Assembly: GCF_031846165.1 (NCBI RefSeq)
Contig: NZ_JAVRIE010000006.1
Location: 62,001 to 126,000, forward strand
DNA from: Glaciecola blandensis
Lineage (GTDB): Bacteria > Pseudomonadota > Gammaproteobacteria > Enterobacterales > Alteromonadaceae
Direction of reading: 5' to 3'
Length of the DNA: 64,000 nt
Of the stretch, positions 63,265 to 64,000 are shown one piece after another. A program made the translations under genes and the position numbers. A model generated the notes under the pieces. That model searched no databases and was not told the DNA's origin. It worked only from the letters and a program-made list of their open reading frames with translations. Each line of letters begins with the position of its first letter. Positions within the stretch are counted from its first letter, which is position 1.

Positions 63265-63742
63265 TTTTCATCTCCTTAGTCACTTTTGAAGCATTAATAT
63301 AAGCGAGTACGTTCACATCTTCTCTCATCATTTGAATGATGTCAGGAACTGAGGATGCTTTTTCTGGGGGGGTTGCACGACCGGAAAAAAGCAAACGAGA
63401 CCAATAAGCATTTATCTTGCGCTCACTCTTACCCACGAGTAATTCATAAAACTCTTTGCGTTGAGGACTTCCTGCAAAATAATCTATCGGTGTAACAAAA
63501 TCACCATTCGGAAAGCTTTTAAATCGTCCCATGAAAATGTCAATCAGCTGTTTTTTATCCAAGGTGTCGATGGCATTCTTAGTACTCACAACGACCACTA
63601 GTGAATCAGGGTTGGACGGGGTTGACTCTTGCGCTTGGACAGACACGCCTACACCTACCAGAGCAATCAAAAACATGCCTAGCAATAACCGTAATAAATT
63701 CAGTGATGTAGATGAATTAATGAATGTTATTTGCTTCTCCAT
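63245..63742 (-). CDS. PstS-like periplasmic binding protein (short form)
   Basis: 165 residues with a signal peptide (cleaved near SVQA-QESTP). The mature part has the phosphate-binding protein-like fold of short PBP domains: VVVVSTKNAIDTLDKKQLIDIFMGR, then PNGDFVTPIDY and QRKEFYELLVGKSERKINAYW. It is about half the size of PstS and sits with a porin and a diguanylate cyclase rather than with phosphate transport genes. It may sense a small ligand for the unit. Confidence 0.82.
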   Translation of the reverse strand: MEKQITFINSSTSLNLLRLLLGMFLIALVGVGVSVQAQESTPSNPDSLVVVVSTKNAIDTLDKKQLIDIFMGRFKSFPNGDFVTPIDYFAGSPQRKEFYELLVGKSERKINAYWSRLLFSGRATPPEKASSVPDIIQMMREDVNVLAYINASKVTKEMKIVYRFE

Positions 63743-63818
63743 TCTGGTGTTGTCTACACAAAAACTATAGAAGTAGTCGACAGAAAACTCAAAATATTAA
63801 TGAGTAATTATCATAAAT

Positions 63819-64000
63819 TTATACAAACAAACTAAAATTACTTGTTGCAGCCTTTAGAGAGTAAACACTGTTTAACACTTGTGACGCAACTTGGCTTTGC
63901 TCACTGAATTCAATATCAGTGTTATCAGCCTTCAAGCTGGCGCGACTTTGCCCAGCAGGCTCAGTTGAAATATCTGAAAAGTCGCTTGAATCATTGTCGT
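63819..64000 (-). CDS. Partial gene at the right edge (3' end only)
   Basis: An open frame of about 60 codons on the minus strand ends in a TAA at 63819-63821; its start lies outside the window. The visible part is Ser/Asp/Glu-rich with a helical C-terminus (VASQVLNSVYSLKAATSN). No family recognised. It could be chance, but the gap before the next gene is only 76 bp. Confidence 0.45.
   Translation of the reverse strand, partial: DNDSSDFSDISTEPAGQSRASLKADNTDIEFSEQSQVASQVLNSVYSLKAATSNFSLFV

Overview
The window reads as chromosomal DNA of a marine gammaproteobacterium of the order Alteromonadales (Alteromonas/Glaciecola-like). The basis is the gene families and their order: a complete gspC-to-gspN operon, hslO-hslR, yrfG beside nudE-cysQ, yheS-yheT-yheU, yheV, slyX, fkpA, greB and tex. 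Several genes are also of types typical of Alteromonas/Vibrio relatives, such as a DUF3612-type XRE regulator and many c-di-GMP proteins. No rRNA, tRNA, CRISPR array or complete insertion sequence was seen. The genus is not proven from this sequence.

Layout. 1-6700: a calcium-repeat/OmpA fusion cut by the window edge, a small secreted NTF2-like protein, an aldo-keto reductase, a YjjG-type nucleotidase, a DUF808 membrane protein that appears to start at ATT, and the heat-shock pair Hsp33/Hsp15. 6.8-18.5 kb: the type II secretion operon gspCDEFGHIJKLMN, tightly packed, with a good promoter in front of gspC. 18.6-21.5 kb: a response-regulator diguanylate cyclase, a REP-like palindrome and tandem-repeat cluster, and an MDR-type oxidoreductase. 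21.7-22.8 kb: two unusual small membrane genes, one of them a membrane-anchored N-terminal half of an MreB-like protein. 22.8-36.2 kb: nucleotide housekeeping (YjjX, YrfG, NudE, CysQ), a YceI-like protein, the yheSTU group, YheV, a solute-binding protein, a chemotaxis receptor, a WD40 lipoprotein, SlyX and FkpA. 36.2-38.9 kb: a subtilisin-like protease with a PPC domain, a plausible cargo of the type II system. 39-51 kb: a MexE-like adaptor and a MexF-like pump encoded about 7.5 kb apart, with a MexT/NodD-like LysR gene near the pump. Between them lie a truncated malate synthase G paralogue divergent from an XRE/DUF3612 regulator, a 1.25-kb segment flanked by 19-bp direct repeats, and a GGDEF-EAL protein. 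51-60.4 kb: an MscS channel, a homocysteine methyltransferase, a Tricorn-like protease, GreB, Tex and a YiiX-like hydrolase. 60.4-63.7 kb: a three-gene unit of PstS-like protein, porin-like protein and membrane diguanylate cyclase.

How the parts may work together. The type II machinery can export the secreted protease, whose folding in the periplasm FkpA could assist. Three GGDEF proteins point to dense c-di-GMP control of surface or biofilm traits. The three-gene unit at the right end looks like an outer-membrane-to-cytoplasm sensing chain.

Most unusual items: (1) a catalytically incomplete malate synthase G half paired with a glyoxylate-type XRE regulator; (2) a 23-residue single-helix microprotein translationally coupled to the RND pump; (3) a membrane-tethered MreB half-domain; (4) an apparent small insertion bounded by 19-bp repeats that form part of the 3' ends of two convergent genes; (5) an ATT start for the DUF808 gene.
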